This document shows positions 33,998 through 42,747 of a DNA stretch of 64,000 nucleotides, piece after piece. Below the pieces are notes generated by a model. The model searched no databases and had not been told where the DNA came from. It was given only the letters and a program-made list of their open reading frames with translations. The translations under genes and the position numbers were made by a program. Source of the DNA: Hebobacterum sp964559435 (lineage in GTDB: Bacteria > Armatimonadota > Hebobacteria > Hebobacterales > Hebobacteraceae); NCBI GenBank assembly GCA_964559435.1, contig CAZLHI010000001.1:128886-192885 (forward strand), in the 5' to 3' direction. How positions within the stretch are numbered: the stretch's first letter is position 1; the number at the start of each line of letters is the position of its first letter.

Positions 33998-35571
33998 AGA
34001 TCGTCACAGCTCAGCAGATGCGCGAGCTGGACAGAAGGGCGATTGAGGAGCGAGGGATACCGAGCCTAACCCTCATGGAGAACGCCGGCCGTGCCGTGGC
34101 CCATATCGCGCTGCGGCTCACGGAGGCTCGCAAGGATCGCCCGATCACGGTTGTTTGTGGCAGCGGCAACAACGGTGGCGACGGCTTTGTGGCCGCCCGC
34201 TATTTGGCGGAAGCAGGGCGCCGCGCGCAGGTCTTGCTGGGGGCCCCGAAGGGCGAGATCACCGCAGACGCGAGAGAGAACCTTCGGCGCCTGGAGATCG
34301 CGGGGCTGGGAGTCACGGAGATCCCGGATCCTCAACCCATCGTGAATGCATGTGCGACCTCGGCGCTCGTTATCGATGCGCTGCTGGGCACCGGGCTGGC
34401 CGGGAAAGTGCGGGGTCTGCCCGGTCAGCTGATCGATGCCATTAACGAATGCGCGCCTCGGGTGCTGGCAGTGGATATTCCCTCAGGCCTTGACGCGGAC
34501 TCGGGCGAGCCCCTGGGCATGGCTGTCCGTGCAGTCGAGACCGTCAGCATGGGGCTGCCCAAGCTTGGGCTCTTCCTATACCCTGGTATGGACTACGCGG
34601 GCCGGGTCACTGTGGCCGATATCGGCTTCCCGGCGGACCTGCTCAACGAGGCGCCTTCGGTGGCGGACCTCATTGACCCGGAGTGGGTGCGCATGCTTCT
34701 GCCGCGCCGTAGGCCCAGCGACCACAAGGGGAAGTTCGGACGCGTCCTCGCCATCGCAGGATCGGCCGGCTTGACGGGCGCCGCATGTCTCTGCGCACAG
34801 GGGGCGCTTCGCGTGGGCGCGGGCCTGGTGACCGTAGGCTGCCCGGCCAGCGTCAACGACATCCTGGAGGTCAAGCTGACCGAGGCGATGACGTTTCCTC
34901 TGCCGGAGACGTATGGCCGGACCCTCGATACGCGTGCGCTGGCCCTTATTCTCGAACTCGCCGAGGAGGCCGACGTATTGGCCATCGGGCCGGGGCTCTC
35001 CCGGGAACCCGAAACCGCCGTGCTAGTGCGAAGACTGGTTGCACGTGTGGAAAAACCAATAGTGATAGACGCAGACGGAATCAATGCCCTGGCGGATGCG
35101 TCTGTCATCCTCCAGGGCGAGCATGCGCCGGGGGTATTGACGCCCCACCCGGGCGAGATGGCCCGATTGATGGGTGTCGCCACCGAGAAGATACAATCAC
35201 GCAGAGCGCACTTCGCCGAGGCGGCGGCGAAGCGTTTCCGGTCAACGATAGTGCTGAAAGGGGCCTGTTCGATCATCGCCAATGAAGGAAGACCGCTCAC
35301 GGTGAACGCGACCGGCAACCCCGGCATGGCCTCCGGCGGAACGGGGGACGTGCTCACCGGGATGGTGGCAGGGCTGATTGCCCAGGGACTGTTGCCGTTC
35401 GAGGCGGCGGCCGCCGCCTCGTATCTGCATGGACTCGCGGGAGACATCGCAGCGGATCGCGTTGGCGAGGTCAGCCTGGTCGCCAGCGATCTGCTCGCCG
35501 CCGTGCCCGAGGCCGTCGAGCAGATCGTCGCAGGACATCGCGGGGGACCACACTGGTCGCACGATGCGTGA
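33994..35571 (+). CDS. nnr: Bifunctional NAD(P)H-hydrate epimerase / ADP-dependent dehydratase
   Basis: 525 residues from GTG 33994. The enzyme repairs hydrated NADH and NADPH. The N-terminal epimerase domain (about 1-215) has SGNNGGDGFVAARYL; the C-terminal ribokinase-like dehydratase has LTPHPGEMARLMG and GNPGMASGGTGDVLTGM, the ATP/ADP-binding motif. Both domains are complete. The start overlaps the acpS stop and the end overlaps the lspA-like start (GTGA), so acpS, nnr and lspA are translationally linked. Confidence 0.94.
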   Translation: MKIVTAQQMRELDRRAIEERGIPSLTLMENAGRAVAHIALRLTEARKDRPITVVCGSGNNGGDGFVAARYLAEAGRRAQVLLGAPKGEITADARENLRRLEIAGLGVTEIPDPQPIVNACATSALVIDALLGTGLAGKVRGLPGQLIDAINECAPRVLAVDIPSGLDADSGEPLGMAVRAVETVSMGLPKLGLFLYPGMDYAGRVTVADIGFPADLLNEAPSVADLIDPEWVRMLLPRRRPSDHKGKFGRVLAIAGSAGLTGAACLCAQGALRVGAGLVTVGCPASVNDILEVKLTEAMTFPLPETYGRTLDTRALALILELAEEADVLAIGPGLSREPETAVLVRRLVARVEKPIVIDADGINALADASVILQGEHAPGVLTPHPGEMARLMGVATEKIQSRRAHFAEAAAKRFRSTIVLKGACSIIANEGRPLTVNATGNPGMASGGTGDVLTGMVAGLIAQGLLPFEAAAAASYLHGLAGDIAADRVGEVSLVASDLLAAVPEAVEQIVAGHRGGPHWSHDA

Positions 35572-36263
35572 GCCAGCGGCTTTCCTGCGAATCGCGGCAA
35601 GACGCTCTCCGCCAGGCGCAGCAGATCATGCATGGTGAACCGGCATCCTCTACTGTAGCGCAGGCCTCAGTTGCAGCCGTCCTGCTGATCGGCGTCCTGG
35701 CTCTCTATCTGCTGAGGTTCGCACGCTCCTGGCGGTGGGTCGGCGTTGCACTGCTTGTGTGCGTCCTCGATCAGGCGGCCAAGGCAATGATCTCGCCAGG
35801 TCTCGAGCAGCGCCGCGTCTCGCTTCTGGGGGGGTGGCTGCGGATCACATACGCGGAGAACTGGGACCAGGGGTTCGGAAGCAACGTCCCTTATTTGCTC
35901 GCCACCACCGTGCTCTGTGTTGCCGCTCTCTATCTGCTGTACGAGCGGTTGCTGAGGGCTCGCTACCGCATGTCTCCACTGGCCGAGCTCGCAGTGGCCT
36001 TGATGGTTGGCGGCTACACGGGCATCCTCCTGGACCGGGTGCGTCTGGGGTTTGTGGTGGACTTCCTCGAGTTTGGTCAGGCCAGTGCTTTCGTCTACAA
36101 CATCGCCGACCTGGCCGTCTTCCTCGCGCTGGCGATTCTCCTTGCCAGAGCACTGCAATACGGCAAGCAGGCTTGGCGGCGCAGGTACGGCCTCCGGGAA
36201 AGGGCAGTCGGGTGGCCCAGGACGTCGAGGCACTCGGACAACGAGTCGCCCACCGCTTCCTAG
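35568..36263 (+). CDS. lspA: Divergent lipoprotein signal peptidase (LspA-like)
   Basis: 231 residues from GTG 35568, longer than the usual 160-170 because of N- and C-terminal extensions; ATG 35628 is an alternative start. Four membrane helices. The LspA landmarks are DQAAK (69-73), YAENWDQGFG, GGYTGILLDRVRLGFVVDF and VYNIAD. The catalytic aspartate pair is D165 and D181. Oddities: the conserved Asn of the GNxxDR box is Ile153, and NxGxxFG is degenerate. It would cleave prolipoproteins such as the thioredoxin lipoprotein at 23.4 kb. A main lspA could exist elsewhere, leaving this as a paralogue. Confidence 0.75.
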   Translation: MSQRLSCESRQDALRQAQQIMHGEPASSTVAQASVAAVLLIGVLALYLLRFARSWRWVGVALLVCVLDQAAKAMISPGLEQRRVSLLGGWLRITYAENWDQGFGSNVPYLLATTVLCVAALYLLYERLLRARYRMSPLAELAVALMVGGYTGILLDRVRLGFVVDFLEFGQASAFVYNIADLAVFLALAILLARALQYGKQAWRRRYGLRERAVGWPRTSRHSDNESPTAS

Positions 36264-36634
36264 CTGCAGGCCTGCGGCCAAAGCCGACCGAGCTGGCCGA
36301 GCAGTGGGGAGTGGCGATCGTCCAGCTAGAGGCTCCCCCACCAGCCCAACCACGACTTCGCAGCGAGTACGCGGCCGATCCTCCTCGCATCACGCTCTTC
36401 TGTGACACGATAAACGCGCTCGGAGTTGCTCTACACGCCAATCAGCGCTTCGACATGATGAGGTGCGATCTCGTGGAGGTGCACGTCGCCCACGAGTTGT
36501 TCCATCATCTGCAGTTCGGCCAACGCTTCGGTCCGCTCACACCGGAAGAGGTCGAGGCGGCCGCGCACGCGTTCGTGCAGGAGCTGATGGGCCTGGACTT
36601 CCATCCCGCAGAGTTCTCGCAGATGGCGGGATGA
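36212..36634 (+). CDS. ImmA/IrrE-like small metallopeptidase
   Basis: 140 residues from GTG 36212, overlapping the 3' end of the lspA-like gene by 52 bp in another frame. HELFH (94-98) in VHVAHELFHHLQF is the zinc motif and EVEAAAHAFVQELMG (114-127) matches the EAEANAFAAELL helix of the ImmA/IrrE (COG2856) family, giving the third ligand. There is no attached DNA-binding domain. Family members cut repressors or regulators under stress. No repressor gene is adjacent. It converges with the methyltransferase gene at 36675. Confidence 0.7.
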   Translation: MAQDVEALGQRVAHRFLAAGLRPKPTELAEQWGVAIVQLEAPPPAQPRLRSEYAADPPRITLFCDTINALGVALHANQRFDMMRCDLVEVHVAHELFHHLQFGQRFGPLTPEEVEAAAHAFVQELMGLDFHPAEFSQMAG

Positions 36635-36674
36635 GACTCCGCCGCATACCGCGGCAGCAGCGACCCATGTTGGC

Positions 36675-37517
36675 TTATCGTGGGGACATAGACTCTGGGT
36701 CGAGACTGCGCGGCACGGCATCGCGCAGATCGCGGAACTGGTAGTTCAAACCTCGGCGGAACGGTATCGGGTCAGCAGAGACCTTCCTTGCCCGCGCAAG
36801 ACACCGGCCGGCGGTATAGACCTCCACCTCAACATCGTCCAGTCCCATGAACTGGCACATCTCTCGTATGCAGAGTGTGGTGGGCTGCCACCACATGCCC
36901 ATGGCGAAGCGGCCGAAGTTCGCGTAAGAGTGCTCATCATCAGCCACCGCGTTGCTCTCGATCAGAACCGTCCCTTCCAGCTTCAGCAGCTCGCGGATGA
37001 CCAGCAGACCGACCAGCATGTCACTGAGGTGATACAGAACACCACTCAGGATCACCACGTCCACCGACGCGGCGCCCACGTGCTGTGGCAGCTGATACAA
37101 CGATGAGAGAAGCGGGCGCACGTTGTCAACCTTGAAGACTTCGCACAGGTAAGCGCACTGCGCAACGTGCTCTGGGATTTCATCGACAGCAATCACTTCG
37201 GCCGCGCCTTGCGATGCCATAAGGAGGCTCAGCGCGCCAGTGTGACACCCTATGTCTGCGACCCTCTTCCCCTCCAGGCTGCGCGGCCACCACCCAGCGG
37301 CCATGAGACGGCCAGCGATAGTCAGATAGTTATCCTTGAGTACGCCTTCCTTGGTGAAGGGGCCGAAGTCGATGGTATGGCCCCAGCCGTACTGCGCGTT
37401 CGCCGCCAGCTCCTCGACACGATTACGGACCCGCTCGATTTCCTCCGGCGTCATCGATGCCGGAAGCCTGAAGGGCCAGCTGGCCTGCGGGGCCTGCTGG
37501 GATTCTCTTCTAGACAT
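36675..37517 (-). CDS. SAM-dependent methyltransferase, CmoB-like
   Basis: 280 residues with a strong GGAGG upstream of ATG 37517. A class I methyltransferase fold: motif I VADIGCHTGALSLLMASQGA, then IAVDEIPEHVAQ and VVILSGVLYHLSDML. The overall layout resembles CmoB/DUF1698 tRNA carboxymethyltransferases, but it is shorter, and the partner CmoA is absent. It is 32 bp downstream of a radical SAM/SPASM gene, so the pair may modify a common small molecule or peptide. Function uncertain. Confidence 0.7.
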   Translation of the reverse strand: MSRRESQQAPQASWPFRLPASMTPEEIERVRNRVEELAANAQYGWGHTIDFGPFTKEGVLKDNYLTIAGRLMAAGWWPRSLEGKRVADIGCHTGALSLLMASQGAAEVIAVDEIPEHVAQCAYLCEVFKVDNVRPLLSSLYQLPQHVGAASVDVVILSGVLYHLSDMLVGLLVIRELLKLEGTVLIESNAVADDEHSYANFGRFAMGMWWQPTTLCIREMCQFMGLDDVEVEVYTAGRCLARARKVSADPIPFRRGLNYQFRDLRDAVPRSLDPESMSPR

Positions 37518-37549
37518 AGCCGACCTCCGATTCGGACTGCAACGAACCG

Positions 37550-38710
37550 TTACATGTTGGCGAGCGGAGCTTCGGTTTCGCGCTCCATCAGCGCAATGTG
37601 CGTCTTCTCGGCGTCAACCCCGTGTAGCCTACCGGCTGTACACAAGAGACAAAAGCGAGGCGGATCACCGCTATTGACACGGCGTCGGAGCTGACGATAG
37701 GCCGGCCCGTTCCAAATCCGCCAGAAGGAGTGCTCTGCAAGGCTTCCCATGTTTGCATTGGGAGCGTAGCAGCACGGGCGGACTTCTCCCTCCCAGCGGA
37801 CGAAGGCCACTTTCCAGGGGTCCAGGCAGCGGGCGGCCGAGGGCCGCCTGTCTGTTCCAAACCGCTCCGGCAGCTCAATGTTAAGCCCCAGCTCACCGGC
37901 TCGCACCCGTGCCTGATCGAGCATGCGATTGGCCAGGTCCTTGTGGTAGAACAGTGACTCAGACCGGAGGTCCTCGCCGTGTACGACCAGGTACTGCACC
38001 GTGAGGTTGTCTGCCTCCATCTCGGCGGCGAGGTCGACCATGTTTGGGAGCTGCTCGATGTTCCGACGCATGGCGACGAAAACCACGTGGACCGCCGGGT
38101 ATGGCACCCCCATCTCGTGCTTGAGCCGAACGATCTGCCGGATTCGACTCTTCACGTCAGAGAAGGAGATACGAGGACGAATTGAGGCATAGGTCTCCGG
38201 CTCCGGCGAGTCGATGCTAATATGAAGGAGCCTCAGTCCACGGGCGACGAGATGCTCCGCCCGCTGCTGCGTGAGCCGATGGCCGCTGGTCTGAAGCGCG
38301 AGCTGCGCTCCGAGCGAGGACAAGCGGTCGAAGAAGGAATCGAAGTTGCGCGCAACGAGTGGCTCTCCGAAGCCGCCGAGCACGACCGTGCCCACGCGAG
38401 GCAAGACGCGGACCAGACGTTCGAAGATAGCCGGCTCCATGTCGCCGTAGCTCCAATTCCGGTATCGCCTGGCACACATGAGGCACACGATAGGGCATCG
38501 CCCTGTGATCTCCAGGAAGAGCGTCCGCGGTGCGCTCCGCAGCACAACGGCCTGCGCCTGAGTCTCTCTCTCGTTGAGCTGCTCTTCCCAGGCGCGGTAT
38601 GAGAGGCCGCGAACACGTGCGGCGGCGAGAGCTGGAAGATCACGCACCCCGTAACCCTCACACAGCCGCCGCACCGGCCAGGCAAACGCTTTTAGCACCC
38701 GCGCGACCAT
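37550..38710 (-). CDS. Radical SAM protein with SPASM-like C-terminus
   Basis: 386 residues. The [4Fe-4S] radical SAM motif is C72-P-I-V-C76-L-M-C79. LGGFGEPLVARN is the GGE-like SAM contact region. The C-terminal part has clustered cysteines, CLDPWKVAFVRWEGEVRPCC and CLLC, which fit SPASM auxiliary clusters. Such enzymes modify peptides, glycans or lipids. The first 45 residues are a basic helical extension. There is no obvious precursor peptide gene next to it. The ATG at 38710 has no clear ribosome-binding site. The CmoB-like methyltransferase follows. Confidence 0.82.
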   Translation of the reverse strand: MVARVLKAFAWPVRRLCEGYGVRDLPALAAARVRGLSYRAWEEQLNERETQAQAVVLRSAPRTLFLEITGRCPIVCLMCARRYRNWSYGDMEPAIFERLVRVLPRVGTVVLGGFGEPLVARNFDSFFDRLSSLGAQLALQTSGHRLTQQRAEHLVARGLRLLHISIDSPEPETYASIRPRISFSDVKSRIRQIVRLKHEMGVPYPAVHVVFVAMRRNIEQLPNMVDLAAEMEADNLTVQYLVVHGEDLRSESLFYHKDLANRMLDQARVRAGELGLNIELPERFGTDRRPSAARCLDPWKVAFVRWEGEVRPCCYAPNANMGSLAEHSFWRIWNGPAYRQLRRRVNSGDPPRFCLLCTAGRLHGVDAEKTHIALMERETEAPLANM

Positions 38711-39114
38711 GATGGAAGGAATTGCGTAGCAGTCGAGAGTCCATTTCCGCTCAGCGTCCGCTTACTCCTTGCCATGTATCTCTCCGCGAAGACCGGCGCC
38801 GACCGGCCGCCTCGACTTCGAGGACGACTAGAGGTGTCAGTGCCTATGGCTCGCGGCATACCGGCTCGGCCCGTGGGAGTCACCAAATGCTGGAGAGAGC
38901 ACATCGAGGCCCCTCGCATAATAGTCGAAGCCAAAGCCTGGGGGGAATGTGTGCGCGGAGGGCGAGGTGGCGGCCCCTGGCCGGCCGTGGTCAATTACTC
39001 GCACAGAAGCTGCCGATGTTCACAAAAAAGCCCAGAAGTCTCCCCTGGCTGTTATGCAAATACACGTATCATGCGATGTTGGAAGTCACCAGCAGTTCAA
39101 TCAGCGTGAAGCCT
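38711..39114. other. 404-bp non-coding stretch upstream of a terminator-like hairpin
   Basis: It lies between the start of the radical SAM gene (minus) and a strong hairpin at 39115-39150. No frame with both a ribosome-binding site and protein character was found. It must hold the radical SAM promoter. Because the hairpin points in the plus direction with four T residues, the stretch could also encode a small plus-strand RNA, which is speculative. Confidence 0.3.
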
Positions 39115-39150
39115 AGCCGACCGTCCGCCAAGGGCGGTCGGTCGGCTTTT
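39115..39150. terminator. Strong hairpin, terminator-like
   Basis: AGCCGACCGTCCGCC (39115-39129) pairs with GGCGGTCGGTCGGCT (39133-39147), with one mismatch in 15 bp, around a 3-nt loop, followed on the plus strand by TTTT counting the last stem base. On the minus strand it lies 24 bp past the stop of the DUF2723 gene but there is followed only by AGGCTTC. It may serve as a bidirectional terminator. Confidence 0.5.
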
Positions 39151-39173
39151 GGCGGACCGTCGGCGCGGCATCT

Positions 39174-41225
39174 TCAACCACTACCTCGATTCCCCTGGGC
39201 CGGCAAGACCCGAAACCGAGCGACCTCCTGCACAGCTATTGCATCGTCCATGCTATCGGCGATGCCCACCCGGAGCACCCAATCCCCGGGTTGCGCATTC
39301 GTTGGTGCGATGCCGATCAGTTGCTGACGGTATGCCGATCCAGGCGGTGTCGGGGGCAGAGGCTCCCGGCCGTAGGCCAGCCACGTGCCATACCTGACGA
39401 GCGTCCCCCGCGGCTGCGTCGGCTCGCCCGAGTCCTCTCGTCGCGCAATGCTGACAAGGACGAAGGGGGATTCACGCAGGCGACGTTCGCACCGCCAGTC
39501 AAGCTGGATTTCCAGAGGCTCTGACGGCCGCATCTCCCGCGGCTCAACAGTCACTCGAGCCAACGAGATGCCGGCATCGTACTCCGCAATCGGCGGGCCG
39601 CTCTCGGCCTCGGTCAGAAGTTCCGGCTCCTCGGTCGTCATGAGGAACAGCTCTGACCAGAGAGCGATCGCAGGCAAGTGCTGTGGCGGCCTTGGTTGGA
39701 GGGCGAAGCAGTAGACGGGGCGTGTCCAGCCGACAGCTTCGCCCAGGCTCGCAGCGAAGTGCATGGAGGCCTCGCTGCGCGCCTCGGGCGTGGGAGCAGC
39801 CGCGCCCTCGGATAGCTGCATGAGCGCCTCGATGGCCGGCGTTGCCTCGGCATCGTAGGTCCACGGCTCGTAGACGCGGCAGCTGCCGGTGACCACCACG
39901 TCCGGCCGCCTCCCCTCCACGATCTGAAGATACATGGGCAGGAAGAAGCCGGGGTCGAGCTCGCTGACATAGATCGAGTTCGGCGCGAGCTGGCCGAGCA
40001 CGGCGCAGGCCTTGTCGTAGTCCTTCCACTCGCCTCGGTGGCTGCGCGACCAGTTCTGCTGAACCATGCTCACCGGCACGAGCACGAGGACCGCCGCGGT
40101 TACGGCACCCGCAGCCCACGGGGCGCGGTCCCTGAGGGCCGTGCCCAGGAACCGAGTGACCGCCCGCAGCCCGGCCCCGGCCCACAGGCCGGCCGGCAGA
40201 GCCGCCGGCACGAAGAAGACATCCCAGTCGCCCACCCTATATCCCAGATTCCAGGCCGTGAGAAGGACCACCCCTACGATCAGAGGGACCGCGACACGTG
40301 GGTGCCGACGGATAGAGGCCATCATGCCGATAACCGACAGGGCGAGCCCGCCGAGGGTCAGCTCGGCGCTGAGACCCCGTGTGAGATCTCGGGCCACGCC
40401 CATCACCTCGTCCAGGGGCCGCGCGAAGACATAACACTCGTAGGTCGTACCCAGCACGTAGGCCGCGAAGTCGCCCCAACCGTGAAGACCACCCCACATG
40501 AGGGCCGGGCGCGCTGCCGCCCGTACAGGCACATAGATGTAAGACAAGAGAGGCAGCGCGGCCGCAGCCAGAGACTTGACGAGCAATCTCCACCCCGCTC
40601 GTTGCCCCACTGCGGCGGTGGCGAACAGAGGAGCCGTGAAGAAGATGGCCGCCCGGTGGTGGGCCAGCCCGAGCCCCAGGAGGAAGGCGAGCCATATCAG
40701 GTGGCCCTCGCCTCCTATTATTGCCCAGCGCACGAACACGACCACTGCCAGGGCAATGATGAGTGCGCTCAGCGCGTACACCTCCGGTTGAGTGGCCTGG
40801 CCCCACATGGGGCCGTTCAGCGCGGCAACGAGCCCGGCCAACAGGCCGGCCGCGGCGGAAGCCGTCAAGCGTGCGGCCGCCCATGCTGTGCAGGCGACCG
40901 CCCCAGCACCGCAGAGCACTGACAGAAGGCCGACGCGAATCGGCGGCGTGGCAAATGGCAGCAGGTCAAACAGCTTGCCCAGGAGGAGATAGACCGGATA
41001 CCCCGTCGGGTGCGGGATGCCGAGCACGCGGACGGCGGTGACGAGTTCGGCGCTGTCATCGGCGAGCACAGTCGGCGCGAGTGTGCCCAGGTACACCACG
41101 AGCGAGATCAGGCCGGCAAGCCCGGCCACGCCCGTGGGTCGCCGGAGTAGCTGGGCGAGCCGCGTGCTGCTCGAAGTCGCGGTCGCCGAGTCGGCCCCTG
41201 GCTTGTCAGCGCCGTTCTTCCTCAT
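39174..41225 (-). CDS. DUF2723-family membrane glycosyltransferase (GT-C type)
   Basis: 683 residues. About twelve membrane helices in the first 400 residues, beginning with GTLAPTVLADDSAELVTA; the acidic DD/E in this first outer loop is the usual GT-C catalytic signature. The motif PHPTGYPVYLLLGKLF is diagnostic of DUF2723. The C-terminal 280 residues are soluble and probably external, including a beta-rich domain after SLARVTVEPREM. Relatives glycosylate proteins or lipids from polyprenyl-linked sugars. It is 32 bp downstream of the MFS gene on the same strand. Confidence 0.85.
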   Translation of the reverse strand: MRKNGADKPGADSATATSSSTRLAQLLRRPTGVAGLAGLISLVVYLGTLAPTVLADDSAELVTAVRVLGIPHPTGYPVYLLLGKLFDLLPFATPPIRVGLLSVLCGAGAVACTAWAAARLTASAAAGLLAGLVAALNGPMWGQATQPEVYALSALIIALAVVVFVRWAIIGGEGHLIWLAFLLGLGLAHHRAAIFFTAPLFATAAVGQRAGWRLLVKSLAAAALPLLSYIYVPVRAAARPALMWGGLHGWGDFAAYVLGTTYECYVFARPLDEVMGVARDLTRGLSAELTLGGLALSVIGMMASIRRHPRVAVPLIVGVVLLTAWNLGYRVGDWDVFFVPAALPAGLWAGAGLRAVTRFLGTALRDRAPWAAGAVTAAVLVLVPVSMVQQNWSRSHRGEWKDYDKACAVLGQLAPNSIYVSELDPGFFLPMYLQIVEGRRPDVVVTGSCRVYEPWTYDAEATPAIEALMQLSEGAAAPTPEARSEASMHFAASLGEAVGWTRPVYCFALQPRPPQHLPAIALWSELFLMTTEEPELLTEAESGPPIAEYDAGISLARVTVEPREMRPSEPLEIQLDWRCERRLRESPFVLVSIARREDSGEPTQPRGTLVRYGTWLAYGREPLPPTPPGSAYRQQLIGIAPTNAQPGDWVLRVGIADSMDDAIAVQEVARFRVLPAQGNRGSG

Positions 41226-41257
41226 CGCGGTCGCTGTGCTCTTCCCGGGCGAGTTCT

Positions 41258-42538
41258 CTACCGGCTCTCACTCCCATCGGACCCCGCGGCGCCCGACGTG
41301 ATCCATCGCCTCTGCGCCAGGGCCACCAGCAGCAGCAGGCACGTCATTACGACGAACGGCCAGCGGTACCCGAGGGCCGAGGCCGCCACTCCGCCCAGTG
41401 CCGGACCGGTCGCCCACCCGAGGGCGCTTGCCGTCGTGGTGAAGCCATACGCCTGGCCGATGTTGGTCCGGGGGACCACGCTGGCCACAATCGCATTCAT
41501 CGCCGGCACCATGCCACCGGCCGCGAGGCCAAACAGGACACGCAAAACCATAAGCTGGCCGATGCTCTGCGCGAAGAAGTGCGGGGCCGAAAGAAGCGCT
41601 GTCAACGCAGTACACGCCACCAGCATCCTCTTGTGCCCCAATCGGTCGCTCAGCCGCCCCACCATCACCGCCGATATCGCCGCGGCTATCCCCGTGACAG
41701 CCAGCAGTATGCCTGTCTCGCCGGCCGCCTGCCGTGGCATGCCGACGATCTCCTCCACGAAGAGTGGAAAGATCGGCATGACGAATGACACGCTCAAGTT
41801 CATGATGAAGTATACGCCCAGGAGTCCGAGAATCACAGGCATCCGCAGGAGCACCCGGAGGGGCGCTGACTCACGCGCGCGGTCGGGCGCGGGCGGTACA
41901 AAGCGCTCCCTCGCACCGAAGAGAACCAGCAGCCCACCTGTGAACAGCAGCGCCGCCGTCACCCCAAAGGGGACGCGGTATCCCCAGTGATCAGCCACTA
42001 TCCCGCCGACGTATGGTCCGACCGATCCACCCGTGAACACAGCCATCTGCATGAGTCCCAAGCTGAAGCCGACTCGGTTTCTCGGGACAACGCTGGATAC
42101 CATGGCGACAGACGCGGGCACCGTGCCCGTGATCATTCCCTGCAGAGTTCGCAGCACGAGTAAGTGATAGACGTTCTGCGCCAGACCCATCAGCGCGAGC
42201 ATGACGCTGCCCCCGAACATGGCGCGTATCACCATTGGCCTTCGCCCGTAGCGGTCGGCGACGTACCCCCAGATCGGCCCCATGATGCTCATCGCCAGGC
42301 CCGCCGCTGTGCCTGTGATACCCGCCCACACAGGGACCATTCTCTCGGGCACATGAAGCTCCCGAACGAAGAACGGGATGAAGGGCATCACGAAGGAGAA
42401 GCCCATGATAGAGCAGAGCTGCGCGACCCACATGACCGGAAGCGTCACTCGCCACCGGGGATCGCCGAATTCCTCCGGGTCGCGCGCGGCAGTCGCTGTC
42501 TGCTCTCGATCTTGCTGTGCGATCGCGTCTCGGTCCAT
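41258..42538 (-). CDS. Major facilitator superfamily transporter
   Basis: 426 residues from ATG 42538 (MDRDAIAQQD); a TTG at 42565 would add nine residues, and neither has a good ribosome-binding site. Twelve membrane helices. The MFS signature between helices 2 and 3 is GYVADRYGRRPMV, repeated in the second half as GRLSDRLGHKRM. The pattern resembles drug/proton antiporters of the 12-helix group with motif C-like GGSVGPYVGGIVAD. Substrate unknown. The gene diverges from the secreted STN-like protein gene at 42748 and is followed by the DUF2723 gene. Confidence 0.87.
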   Translation of the reverse strand: MDRDAIAQQDREQTATAARDPEEFGDPRWRVTLPVMWVAQLCSIMGFSFVMPFIPFFVRELHVPERMVPVWAGITGTAAGLAMSIMGPIWGYVADRYGRRPMVIRAMFGGSVMLALMGLAQNVYHLLVLRTLQGMITGTVPASVAMVSSVVPRNRVGFSLGLMQMAVFTGGSVGPYVGGIVADHWGYRVPFGVTAALLFTGGLLVLFGARERFVPPAPDRARESAPLRVLLRMPVILGLLGVYFIMNLSVSFVMPIFPLFVEEIVGMPRQAAGETGILLAVTGIAAAISAVMVGRLSDRLGHKRMLVACTALTALLSAPHFFAQSIGQLMVLRVLFGLAAGGMVPAMNAIVASVVPRTNIGQAYGFTTTASALGWATGPALGGVAASALGYRWPFVVMTCLLLLVALAQRRWITSGAAGSDGSESR

Positions 42539-42747
42539 CACACCAGGAGAGACCCCACACCCCAATCATGCATATTCGGCGTGGCGACTGAGATTCCATC
42601 TTAGGGATCAATCGCCATGTTATCATGCCGCGGACCCAAGTTCAGGTCTTGCCGGACCTTCGACCACTCTGGCCGAACAAGGCTGCGGCTTGCGGCGTCT
42701 AATAGCATGGCACAATACCTGAGCAACGCCCGGCAGAGGAGAGAGGC

